Assembly (NCBI GenBank): GCA_963767285.1
Contig: CAVYDJ010000004.1
Location: forward strand, 868,001-932,000
Direction: 5' to 3'
DNA: 64,000 nucleotides
Source: WHSW01 sp963767285
GTDB taxonomy: Bacteria > Actinomycetota > Thermoleophilia > Solirubrobacterales > 70-9
Shown here: positions 1 through 7,401 of the stretch, in pieces
How positions within the stretch are numbered: the first letter of the stretch is position 1
How the letters are laid out: each line of letters opens with the position of its first letter
Notes under the pieces: model-generated
Seen by the model: only the letters and a program-made list of their open reading frames with translations
Databases searched by the model: none
What the model was told of the DNA's origin: nothing
Position numbers and translations under genes: made by a program

Positions 1-1
1 C

Positions 2-637
2 CCGATCCTCTGGCACGTGATCCGGATCTACGCGGCCCAGGGCTACCGGCGCTTCCTGCTGCTGACCGGGTACCTCGGCGACCAGGTCGAGTCGTTCACC
101 GCCGACGCCGCGCAGTGGCCGGAGGGGATCCAGATCGAATGCCTCGACACCGGGCTGGAGACCAACACCGGCGGCAGGGTCGCCGCCGCAGCCGACCGGC
201 TCGGCGACGGGCGGTTCTGCCTCACCTATGCCGACGGCGTCGCCGACATCGACCTGACCGCCCAGTCGCAGCTGCACGAGCGGGCGGGCGCGACGGCGAC
301 GATGACCGTGGTGCGGCCCTACAGCCAGTGGGGGATCGCCCTGATCGACGACGCCGAGCGGATCACCGGGTTCCGCGAGAAGCCGCGGATGGACTACTGG
401 ATCAACGGCGGCTTCTTCGTCTGCGAGCCGGAGTTCCTCGACGTGGTCGAAGCCGACAGCGTGCTCGAGCAGGAGCCGCTGGAACGGGTCGCCGCCGAGG
501 GCCGCTTGGCCGCGTACCGCCACGACGGGTTCTGGGACTGCATGGACACCTACAAGGACGCGGTGACGCTCAACGACCTCTGGCAGGCGGGCGACGCCCC
601 GTGGGCCGTGTGGGACCGAGAGGAGGCGACCGCCTAG
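2..637 (+). CDS. rfbF: Glucose-1-phosphate cytidylyltransferase, 5'-truncated
   Basis: This sugar nucleotidyltransferase makes CDP-glucose from CTP and glucose-1-phosphate, the entry step to CDP-dideoxyhexoses used in surface glycans. The reading frame is open from base 2, and the first residues (PILWHVIRIYAAQGY) match the segment that follows the N-terminal nucleotide-binding loop, so roughly the first 40 residues lie off the window. Visible family marks are LLTGYLGDQVE, the metal-region TYADGVAD, FREKPRMDYWINGG and the C-terminal DTYKDAVTLNDLW. The stop codon overlaps the GTG of the next gene by one base (TAGTG), so the two are translationally coupled. Residue marks plus the rfbG-like neighbour make the specific cytidylyltransferase assignment likely; a related NDP-sugar pyrophosphorylase is the alternative. 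Confidence 0.88.
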   Translation, partial: PILWHVIRIYAAQGYRRFLLLTGYLGDQVESFTADAAQWPEGIQIECLDTGLETNTGGRVAAAADRLGDGRFCLTYADGVADIDLTAQSQLHERAGATATMTVVRPYSQWGIALIDDAERITGFREKPRMDYWINGGFFVCEPEFLDVVEADSVLEQEPLERVAAEGRLAAYRHDGFWDCMDTYKDAVTLNDLWQAGDAPWAVWDREEATA

Positions 638-1614
638 TGGGTGCCTCGCTGGTCACCGGAGGACGCGGGTTCGTCGGCGGCTGGCTGGCGAAGGCGCTGC
701 TCGATCGCGGGGACACCGTCGTGTCGTTCGACCGCCGGCGGACCAGCGAGCGGCCCTCGGCGATCGGGATGCTCGGGATCGAGGACGACCTGATCCAGGT
801 CGAGGCGGACCTCACCGATGCCGAGGAGGTTTCGGGGGTGCTGGCCGACCACTCGATCGACACGGTCTTCCATCTCGCCGCCGAGACGATCGTCGGGACC
901 GTCCAGGCGTCGCCGGTGCAGGGGTTCGAGTCCAACGTGCGGGGAACCTGGACGATGCTCCAGGCCTGCTGCGACCACGGCGTCGAGCGCGTCGTCTTCG
1001 CCTCATCCGACAAGGCCTACGGCGCTCACGACGAGCTGCCCTACCGCGAGGACTTCGCGCTCCAGCCGACCGCGCCCTATGAGGCGTCGAAGGCGGCGGC
1101 CGACCTCATCGCGCGCAGCTACTGGCACTCCTACGGCCTGCCGGTCGCCGTGACCCGCTTCGCGAACATCTACGGCGGCGGCGACCTCAACTTCTCGCGG
1201 TTGGTCCCGGAGGCGGTCAGCGCCGCGATCCAGGGGCGGGCGCCGGTGCTGCGTTCCGACGGCTCGCCCGAGCGCGACTTCCTCTACGTCGAGGACGCGG
1301 CCGCCGCCTATCTGGCGATCGCCGGCGGGCTCGACCGCGACGACGTTCGCGGCGAGGCGTTCAACGCCGGCGGCGGGCGCTCGTATCGCGTCGGCGACGT
1401 CGTGGCGATGATCGCCGACCTCTCCGGGACCGGGGTCGAGCCCGACATCCAGGGCGAGGGCAACCCCGAGGGCGAGATCGACCGCCAGTACGTCGACCCG
1501 GCGAAGCTGCGCGAGACGCTCGGCTGGGAGCCCGCCGTAGGGCTCGAGGAAGGCCTGCAGCGGACGATCGACTGGTACCGCGAGCACCCCGAGTCACTGG
1601 CGCCGGGAGACTAG
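637..1614 (+). CDS. CDP-glucose 4,6-dehydratase-like SDR enzyme
   Basis: An extended short-chain dehydrogenase of 325 residues that should act on the CDP-sugar made by the upstream enzyme. The Rossmann motif TGGRGFVGGWL is at the N-terminus, the catalytic region shows SSDKAYG (as in RfbG-type dehydratases), and the YxxxK pair is YEASK. The C-terminal half carries the substrate-domain pattern RDFLYVEDAA and FNAGGG. The GTG start overlaps the rfbF stop by one base; no closer start fits, because the glycine-rich loop begins only six residues in. It is shorter than typical RfbG (about 355 residues), so a UDP- or CDP-hexose epimerase/dehydratase of the same superfamily remains possible. Confidence 0.8.
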   Translation: MGASLVTGGRGFVGGWLAKALLDRGDTVVSFDRRRTSERPSAIGMLGIEDDLIQVEADLTDAEEVSGVLADHSIDTVFHLAAETIVGTVQASPVQGFESNVRGTWTMLQACCDHGVERVVFASSDKAYGAHDELPYREDFALQPTAPYEASKAAADLIARSYWHSYGLPVAVTRFANIYGGGDLNFSRLVPEAVSAAIQGRAPVLRSDGSPERDFLYVEDAAAAYLAIAGGLDRDDVRGEAFNAGGGRSYRVGDVVAMIADLSGTGVEPDIQGEGNPEGEIDRQYVDPAKLRETLGWEPAVGLEEGLQRTIDWYREHPESLAPGD

Positions 1615-1622
1615 CCGCGAGG

Positions 1623-1628
1623 TACATT
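1623..1628 (+). promoter_or_regulatory. -10 box TACATT of the PHP-domain gene
   Basis: TACATT ends 6 nt before a GTG and 9 nt before the ATG that follows it (GTGATG), a spacing that would place the transcript start at or next to the start codon. Confidence 0.5.
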
Positions 1629-1637
1629 TGACCCGTG

Positions 1638-3869
1638 ATGGGTCGTGGGGGCCTCGGGGTGCGGATCGGAGCGCTGCTGTGCGGCGTCGCGGGTTTCCTG
1701 CCTGCGGCCGCGAGCGCTGAGGAGTTCGTCGGCTCGCTGCACGAGCACAGCGGTTACTCGGACGGCTGGCCCGGGTCGATCCCGGCCGACTACTACGCCT
1801 CGGGCAAGGGGTTCGGCCTCGATTTCATGGGCGGCAGCGACCACTCCGACACGCTCGGGCTGCCGATCGTCGCCAGCGAGGAGTGCATCGGCTCGAGCGC
1901 ACCCGATTGCCTGGTCGCCGACCCGGCCAGCCCGGCCGACTCGCTGCGTAAGTGGGACGCTACGGCCGAACAGGCGGCGGCAGCGACCGACGACTCGTTC
2001 ACCGCTCTCCGCGGGTTCGAGTGGACCAGCGACCGGTTCGGCCACATCAACGTCTTCTTCTCGCGCAACTACACGAACGCGAAGACCGACACCGGCTACG
2101 CGGGGATGGCGGCGTTCTGGCTGTGGCTGATGCAGCGGCCCGATCTCGGGGGTGGCGGCGACGGCGTGGCGGTCTTCAACCACCCGGGCTCGAAGAAGCT
2201 CTCCGACCGGGACCCCGGCTTCAACTGGAACGACTTCGCCTTCGTCCCCGAGGCCGACCGGCGGGTCGTGGGGATCGAGGTCTTCAACGATCGCAACGAC
2301 TTCGACCCCTGGTATCCGCGCGCGCTCGACCGGGGCTGGCACGTGGGCGCGGTCGGCGCCGAGGACCTCGGTCATCGCCGCAGCGACGACTGGGGCGGGC
2401 CCGGCTGGGCGAAGACCGTGATCGACGCCCCGGACCGCAGCGCGCCGTCGCTGAAGGCGGCGATGCTGGCGCGCCGCTTCTACGCGATCCGCCGGCCCGG
2501 CCTCGGGCTGAAGTTCAGCGTCGACGGCGAGGGCATGGGGTCGCGGCTGAGCCCGGTCGCGGGCGACCGGCTGCGCATCGCGGGCAGATACCTGGGTGAC
2601 GAGGATGCGCCGCATGCGACGCTCGAGCTGGTGACGAGCGGCGGCAAGGTGGTCGCCACCGGCACCGACCGGATCGCCCTACGGCGACGGGCCGCGATGG
2701 GCGAGCGCTGGTACTTCGTGCGCGCGAGCGCCGAGGGCGAGCCGGTGGCGTACTCCAGCCCGGTGTGGGTCGCGTCGAAGCCGGCGACGGCCGGGCCGGT
2801 CTGGCTCGCGGGCGACCTGCACGTGCACACCTGCTACTCGCACGACTCCTACTGCCCGCCCGACGACGACAACACGGGGCCGGACGAGTTCTATACCGCG
2901 GGCCTGACCGTCGGTGAGCGGTTCATCGAAGCGAGGGCGCGAGGGCTCAACTTCCTGGCGATCACCGACCACAACGACATCCGCTCGCAGACCGATCCGG
3001 GCTTCGACGGCAACACCGTGATTGGAATCCCGGCCTACGAGAACTCGCTGAACGGTCACGCGCAGATGCTCGGCGCGACGCGGGTCTACGACAAGGGCGA
3101 CGCGAGCGCCGCGGCGGTCAACCTGATGGCGGACGAGCTGCGCAGTGACGGCGGGGTGTTCCAGATGAACCATCCCTTCCAGGGCGAGCCCGGCACGCTG
3201 ACCGATTGCGCCGACGAGTTCGACTGGAAGTACGGGCTCGATGTCGTGCCCGACGTGGTCGAGGTCTGGAACTCGGCGTCGGCGTCGCTGCCGGGGCTTG
3301 CCGACTACTGGGAGCGCTGCTGGCTCGACCGCGGTTTCCGGATCGGCGCGACGGGCGGCTCGGATTCGCACTGGCTGTCGACCAGCGCGGTCCAGGGCGC
3401 CGGCAATCCGACCACCTGGGTGCGGGCCGAGACCGCCTCCCGGCAGGGGATCCTCGACGGGATCCAGGCCGGCCGGACGACGATCAGCCGCCTGCCGCCG
3501 GGGGAGGGGGGAGGCCGCCTGGTGCTCGAGGCCGACGCGGACGGCGACGGGAAGTTCGAGAGCACGGTCGGCGACACGGTGCCGGCCGGCGCGAGGCTGC
3601 GCGTTCGCTCCGCGAACGGGGCGAGCGGGCTCCTCCGCGTGCGGGCCAACGGCGAGACCCTGATCGAGAACGCCTTCCTCCAGCGGGGCCGAACCCTCCC
3701 CGTGCCGAGGGTGAGCGAGCCGGGCTGGGTGCGCGCCGAGCTGCGCTTCACCCCGGCTCAGATCCAGGAGACGTTCCGGTGCGACGGGCTTCCGGACGTC
3801 GGCGCCCTGCCCTGCCCGATCGACCAGGCGATGGCGGCGATGACGTCGCCGATCTGGCTGCGGGACTGA
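1638..3869 (+). CDS. Secreted protein with two PHP phosphoesterase domains
   Basis: A 743-residue exported protein with two copies of the PHP metal-dependent phosphoesterase fold. A signal peptide is visible (IGALLCGVAGFLPAAASA). The first PHP copy starts just after it with GSLHEHSGYSDG and continues to GGSDHSD; the second starts near residue 395 with GDLHVHTCYSHD and continues to AITDHND, NHPFQ and GGSDSH. Those His/Asp clusters are the expected metal ligands. The C-terminal 120 residues look like a beta-rich accessory domain. PHP proteins hydrolyse phosphoesters, but the substrate here cannot be told. GTG at 1635 is an alternative in-frame start directly before the chosen ATG. The stop codon abuts the 3' end of the convergent tRNA gene. 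Confidence 0.8.
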   Translation: MGRGGLGVRIGALLCGVAGFLPAAASAEEFVGSLHEHSGYSDGWPGSIPADYYASGKGFGLDFMGGSDHSDTLGLPIVASEECIGSSAPDCLVADPASPADSLRKWDATAEQAAAATDDSFTALRGFEWTSDRFGHINVFFSRNYTNAKTDTGYAGMAAFWLWLMQRPDLGGGGDGVAVFNHPGSKKLSDRDPGFNWNDFAFVPEADRRVVGIEVFNDRNDFDPWYPRALDRGWHVGAVGAEDLGHRRSDDWGGPGWAKTVIDAPDRSAPSLKAAMLARRFYAIRRPGLGLKFSVDGEGMGSRLSPVAGDRLRIAGRYLGDEDAPHATLELVTSGGKVVATGTDRIALRRRAAMGERWYFVRASAEGEPVAYSSPVWVASKPATAGPVWLAGDLHVHTCYSHDSYCPPDDDNTGPDEFYTAGLTVGERFIEARARGLNFLAITDHNDIRSQTDPGFDGNTVIGIPAYENSLNGHAQMLGATRVYDKGDASAAAVNLMADELRSDGGVFQMNHPFQGEPGTLTDCADEFDWKYGLDVVPDVVEVWNSASASLPGLADYWERCWLDRGFRIGATGGSDSHWLSTSAVQGAGNPTTWVRAETASRQGILDGIQAGRTTISRLPPGEGGGRLVLEADADGDGKFESTVGDTVPAGARLRVRSANGASGLLRVRANGETLIENAFLQRGRTLPVPRVSEPGWVRAELRFTPAQIQETFRCDGLPDVGALPCPIDQAMAAMTSPIWLRD

Positions 3870-3942
<73 letters not shown>

Positions 3943-3952
3943 CGGGGTGGGC

Positions 3953-3958
3953 AGTCTA
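3953..3958 (-). promoter_or_regulatory. -10 box TAGACT of tRNA-Arg
   Basis: On the minus strand TAGACT lies 10 nt before the tRNA 5' end, the right place for its -10 element. No convincing -35 hexamer is seen; the position where one would sit is the left arm of the inverted repeat at 3974-4020. Confidence 0.5.
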
Positions 3959-3973
3959 GGGCCGCTCCGCCGC

Positions 3974-4020
3974 AATCGATCGGTCTGGCGTCCGACCGTT
4001 GGACGCGATCCCGATCGATT
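3974..4020. repeat. Nested inverted repeat between divergent tRNA-Arg and RNase Z promoters
   Basis: Outer arms AATCGATCGG (3974-3983) and CCGATCGATT (4011-4020) are perfectly complementary over 10 bp. Inside them, separated by four bases on each side, lie the inner arms GCGTCC (3988-3993) and GGACGC (4001-4006) around a 7-nt loop. The dyad is centred between the two -10 boxes and its outer arms fall on both -35 regions, so a shared operator is plausible; an RNA hairpin is the alternative. Confidence 0.7.
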
Positions 4021-4026
4021 CGCGTC

Positions 4027-4032
4027 TACGGT
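4027..4032 (+). promoter_or_regulatory. -10 box TACGGT of rnz
   Basis: TACGGT ends 7 nt before the ATG at 4040, predicting a leaderless rnz transcript. Confidence 0.55.
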
Positions 4033-4039
4033 TCGGCGC

Positions 4040-4993
4040 ATGGACATGGACGTGGTCTTCCTCGGCACCGGCGGGTCGGTGCCCACGGCGCGGCGGTCGA
4101 CGGCGTGCGTGCTCGCGCGGGTCGGGGGCGACCGGCTGCTGTTCGACTGCGGCGAGGGGTCGCAGCGCCAGATGCAGCGCTCGACCGGGCTCGTCCAGGT
4201 CGACGAGATCTACATCACCCACTTCCACGCCGACCACTACCTCGGGATCCCCGGGCTGCTGAAGACCTACGACCTCAACGGGCGCGAGCGCGAGCTGCGG
4301 GTGATCGGGCCGCCGGGCCTGTTCGAGCTCTTCAAGTCCCTGCGGCGGATCTTCGGCCGGCTCGCCTACGAGGTCGACCTGATCGAGCTCGATCCCGGCG
4401 AGGGGATCCGCCACGACGGCTACGAGGTGCGCCCGTTCGCGGTCGAGCATCGGATGCGCGCCCACGGCTACGCGTTGGTCGAGGACTCGCGGCCCGGCCG
4501 CTTCGACCCCGTCGAGGCCGAGCGGCTCGGCGTCGCGCCCGGCCCGGACTTCAAGCGCCTCCAAGGCGGCGAGACGGTGAACGGCGTCGACCCTGCCCAG
4601 GTGATGGGAGAAACGCGCTCGGGCCGTAAGGTCGTCATCAGCGGGGACACGTCGCCCTGCGAGATGACTCGGGTGGCCGCGCATCAGGCGCAGCTGCTCG
4701 TCCACGACTCGAGCTTCGCGGACGAGGAGGTCCAGCGCGCGGGCGAAACCGGCCACTCCACCGGTCGCCAGGCCGCGGAGCTCGCGGCCGCGGCGGGCGT
4801 GGAGATGCTGGCCCTGGTCCACATCTCCTCGCGGTACGACGTTCGCGCCGTGCTCGCCGAGGCCCACGAGGCCTATCCGCAGGCGATCGCCCCGCGCGAC
4901 TTCGACCTGGTGGAGATCCCGTTCCCCGAGCGCGGCAAGCCACGTCTGGTCGAAAACGGCGCCCGCGAGCGCCCCGAGCCGGCGACGGCGTGA
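4040..4993 (+). CDS. rnz: Ribonuclease Z (tRNA 3'-endonuclease)
   Basis: A metallo-beta-lactamase-fold endonuclease that cuts tRNA precursors after the discriminator base so that CCA can be added. The 317-residue protein begins VVFLGTGGSVPT, carries the zinc motif THFHADHYLG near residue 60, and has the downstream ligands ISGDTSP, VHDSSF and GHSTG that identify RNase Z rather than a generic beta-lactamase-fold hydrolase. The start is set by the -10 box 7 nt upstream; a second ATG two codons later is possible. It overlaps the next gene by 4 nt (GTGA). The neighbouring tRNA lacks an encoded CCA and is the kind of substrate this enzyme handles. Confidence 0.92.
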   Translation: MDMDVVFLGTGGSVPTARRSTACVLARVGGDRLLFDCGEGSQRQMQRSTGLVQVDEIYITHFHADHYLGIPGLLKTYDLNGRERELRVIGPPGLFELFKSLRRIFGRLAYEVDLIELDPGEGIRHDGYEVRPFAVEHRMRAHGYALVEDSRPGRFDPVEAERLGVAPGPDFKRLQGGETVNGVDPAQVMGETRSGRKVVISGDTSPCEMTRVAAHQAQLLVHDSSFADEEVQRAGETGHSTGRQAAELAAAAGVEMLALVHISSRYDVRAVLAEAHEAYPQAIAPRDFDLVEIPFPERGKPRLVENGARERPEPATA

Positions 4994-5775
4994 CCATCGA
5001 CGAGGGCCTCGCCCGCCACCTGCACGTCGAGTCGCTTCGGCACCGCGACCTGCACGCCGAGCACGAGCCGCACGTCCTCTTCCAGGCCTCGACGATCGGC
5101 GCGCTGCTCGAGGGCTGCTTCGACGGCGACGTGACCATGGAGGAGCTCGCGGGGCACGGCGATCTCGGGCTCGGGACGCTGAACGGCCTCGACGGCGAGA
5201 TGATCGCGATCGACGGGCGGTTCTACCGCGCCGACGTCGACGGCATGGCCGAGGAGATCCCCGACAGCGAGCGCACGCCGTTCGCGGCGATGGCCTGGTT
5301 CGAGCCCTCGCTCGAGCGCGAGGTCGACGGCCCGCTCGACTACGCGGACCTGCTCGCCGAGCTCGACGAGGTCGCCGCCGATCCCGAGGCGAGCTGCGCG
5401 ATCCGGATCGACGGCGAGTTCGAGTACGTTCGCGCCCGCTCGGTGCCGCGCCAGTACCCGCCCTACCGGCCCCTGGCCGAGGTGGTCGCCGACCAGCACG
5501 TGTTCGAGTTCCGCGACGTCGAGGGCAGCCTGGTCGGCTTCCGGTTCCCCGACTACGCGCGCGGGCTCGAGGCCGAGGGGTACCACCTGCACTTCATCAC
5601 CGCGGACCGCGAGCAGGGCGGGCACGTCCTGGAATGCCGCCCGCGCTCGGTGGTCGCGCGCCTCGACCTGTCTGGCGAGCTGCACGTCGAGCTCCCGCCG
5701 GGGGTGGAGCTGGAGTCGGCCGAGCTCGACGACGCCACGGCCGCGGCGCTCGATCGGGCAGAAACCCAGGGCTGA
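4990..5775 (+). CDS. budA: Alpha-acetolactate decarboxylase
   Basis: This enzyme converts acetolactate to acetoin, diverting it from branched-chain amino acid synthesis or pyruvate overflow. Family marks in the 261-residue protein are LFQASTIGALLEG, GTLNGLDGEMIAIDG and the zinc-ligand region GYHLHFITADREQGGH, close to the end. The GTG start overlaps the RNase Z stop by 4 nt, so it is probably co-translated with rnz although no functional link is apparent. No acetolactate synthase or butanediol dehydrogenase gene is near. The assignment rests on conserved motifs and a normal family length. Confidence 0.88.
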   Translation: MTIDEGLARHLHVESLRHRDLHAEHEPHVLFQASTIGALLEGCFDGDVTMEELAGHGDLGLGTLNGLDGEMIAIDGRFYRADVDGMAEEIPDSERTPFAAMAWFEPSLEREVDGPLDYADLLAELDEVAADPEASCAIRIDGEFEYVRARSVPRQYPPYRPLAEVVADQHVFEFRDVEGSLVGFRFPDYARGLEAEGYHLHFITADREQGGHVLECRPRSVVARLDLSGELHVELPPGVELESAELDDATAAALDRAETQG

Positions 5776-5779
5776 GGCG

Positions 5780-6652
5780 CTATCCGAGAGGCGCGACGTG
5801 GTCGGCGATCGTGTCCGCGAGCGGGCCGAACTGATCCTCCTGCAGGAAGTGCTTGGCCGGCAACAGCACCGCGTCGTCGACACCCAGGACTCGCTGGACC
5901 CGCTTCATGTTGTCGAGGCCGAGCGCCGGGTCGTCCTTGCCCCAGATGATCCGCGCCGGGTACGAGCGCTCGGCGAGGCCCTCGGCCAAGAACCGGTCCT
6001 TCTCCTCGGTGAGCTCGAATCCGCGCATGATCTTCAGGAAGGCGCGGCCACGGTCGCCGCGCAGCAGCAGCTCGCGGTAGGCGTAGACCTCGGCGGTGGC
6101 CATCGCCGACCGGTCGCCGAGCCCCTGGCGGCGGAACAGGTAGGCGAACACGGGCTTCGGCGTCGCGTGCAGCCAGAGCTGGCCGATCCCGGGGATCGCG
6201 AACGGCTGCATGGTCCACGGGCGCCGGAACGTCGCCGGGCTGATGTCGGTGTTCAGGGCGGTGAGCGAGAGCACTCGCTCCGGGTTCCGCACCGCCCACT
6301 CGCAGCCGATCGGGCCGCCGATGTCGTGCACGACCAGGTGGACGCGGTCGAGCTCGAGCGCGTCGATCGCCTGCCCGAGCCAGCGGGCCAGGCCGGACCA
6401 CGAGTAGTCGAACCGCTCCGGACGGTCGGCGAGGCCCAGGCCGGGGAAGTCGAACGCGACCCCCCGCATTCCCTGGTCGGCCAGCCGCGGCAGCACCTTG
6501 CGGTACAGGAACGAGCTCGCCGGCACCCCGTGCAGGAGCACGACGTTGGGCCCCTCGCCCCGCTCGCGGACGAAGCTGCGCACGCCCCCCGCGTCGAACC
6601 GGCGCCCCGCAGCGCGGTGGATCTCGATCACCTCGGCGACGTCGGTTTGCAC
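5780..6652 (-). CDS. Haloalkane dehalogenase-like alpha/beta hydrolase
   Basis: A 290-residue alpha/beta-hydrolase. The oxyanion-loop segment is LLHGVPASSFLY, and the nucleophile elbow VVHDIGGPIG places Asp where serine esterases have Ser, as in haloalkane dehalogenases and epoxide hydrolases. The late acid is in WGKDDPALG and the catalytic His in PAKHFLQED. The GTG start (MQTDVAEV) has TAATGA 7 nt upstream, which would act as a -10 for a leaderless message. It converges on budA with only 4 nt between the stop codons. The substrate is unknown; a dehalogenase or a hydrolase of another small ester or epoxide are both possible. Confidence 0.72.
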   Translation of the reverse strand: MQTDVAEVIEIHRAAGRRFDAGGVRSFVRERGEGPNVVLLHGVPASSFLYRKVLPRLADQGMRGVAFDFPGLGLADRPERFDYSWSGLARWLGQAIDALELDRVHLVVHDIGGPIGCEWAVRNPERVLSLTALNTDISPATFRRPWTMQPFAIPGIGQLWLHATPKPVFAYLFRRQGLGDRSAMATAEVYAYRELLLRGDRGRAFLKIMRGFELTEEKDRFLAEGLAERSYPARIIWGKDDPALGLDNMKRVQRVLGVDDAVLLPAKHFLQEDQFGPLADTIADHVAPLG

Positions 6653-6721
6653 GCGGAGATCATTACCGCAACGTCCGGCAGATGCGAGCGCTGAGCGCTC
6701 GACCGGCGCCGTCCCCGATGC

Positions 6722-6727
6722 TAGGCT
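6722..6727 (+). promoter_or_regulatory. -10 box TAGGCT of the pyr operon
   Basis: TAGGCT would start transcription near 6734, giving a leader of about 47 nt that contains the whole PyrR-binding loop. Confidence 0.5.
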
Positions 6728-6738
6728 CGTCCGGTCGG

Positions 6739-6773
6739 TTCCTTTAACCCGGTCCAGAGAGGCCAGGAAGGGG
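6739..6773 (+). promoter_or_regulatory. PyrR-binding RNA leader overlapping the pyrR ribosome-binding site
   Basis: The leader contains GGTCCAGAGAGGCC (6751-6764), the conserved loop recognised by PyrR, inside a lower stem TTCCT (6739-6743)/AGGAA (6765-6769). The 3' arm is also the Shine-Dalgarno AGGAAGGGG, 7 nt before the GTG of pyrR. PyrR bound to UMP would therefore be expected to block translation initiation of the operon, the mode described for mycobacteria, rather than cause attenuation; no terminator hairpin follows. Confidence 0.85.
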
Positions 6774-6780
6774 CGCGCAA

Positions 6781-7401
6781 GTGCAAGACCAGCCCGAACG
6801 GGTTGTCCTCGATCGCGACGATCTGCGCCGCACGCTCGTGCGGATCGCGCACGAGATCGTCGAGAAGAACCCGGGTCCCTCGCCGAACCCCGTCGGTAGC
6901 GGAGGCGAAGCCGAGCAGCCGACGGGCCTTGCCTTGGTCGGCATTCACACGCGCGGCGCAGTTTTGGCCCGCCGCCTGCACGCCCTGGTCGGCGAGCTGA
7001 CCGGATCCGAGGTGCCGCTGGGCGACCTCGACATCTCCTTCTACCGCGACGACCTCGACGGCCGCGAGCCCGCCACCCAGCCGGTCGTCCACAGCTCCCA
7101 CCTCGACTTCGACCTCGACGGTCGCACGATCGTCCTCGTCGACGACGTCATGTACACCGGCCGCACGGCGCGCTCGGCGATCGATGCCCTGTTCGACTAC
7201 GGGAGGCCACAGCGCGTCCAGCTCGCCGTGCTCGCCGACCGCGGCCATCGGGAGCTTCCGATCCGTCCCGACTACGTCGGCAAGAACCTGCCGACGGCGC
7301 GCGACGAGCGCGTCTACGTCCGGCTCGAGGAGACCGACGAGCTCGACGAGGTCTCGATCGAGCGCCAGCCGAGCGCGACCGCAAGCGGGGTGGAGCGATG
7401 A
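6781..7401 (+). CDS. pyrR: Pyrimidine operon regulator / uracil phosphoribosyltransferase PyrR
   Basis: PyrR binds the leader RNA of pyrimidine genes in response to UMP and can act as a uracil phosphoribosyltransferase. The PRPP-binding motif VLVDDVMYTGRTARSA is intact, as are VGIHTRGAVLARR near residue 60 and the C-terminal DYVGKNLPT. At 206 residues it is longer than the usual 180; the extra length is a linker near residues 32-47 (NPGPSPNPVGSGGEAEQP) and a short C-terminal tail. The GTG start is fixed by the strong Shine-Dalgarno 7 nt upstream, which lies inside the PyrR-binding stem. First gene of a nine-gene operon, overlapping pyrB by 4 nt. Confidence 0.95.
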   Translation: MQDQPERVVLDRDDLRRTLVRIAHEIVEKNPGPSPNPVGSGGEAEQPTGLALVGIHTRGAVLARRLHALVGELTGSEVPLGDLDISFYRDDLDGREPATQPVVHSSHLDFDLDGRTIVLVDDVMYTGRTARSAIDALFDYGRPQRVQLAVLADRGHRELPIRPDYVGKNLPTARDERVYVRLEETDELDEVSIERQPSATASGVER

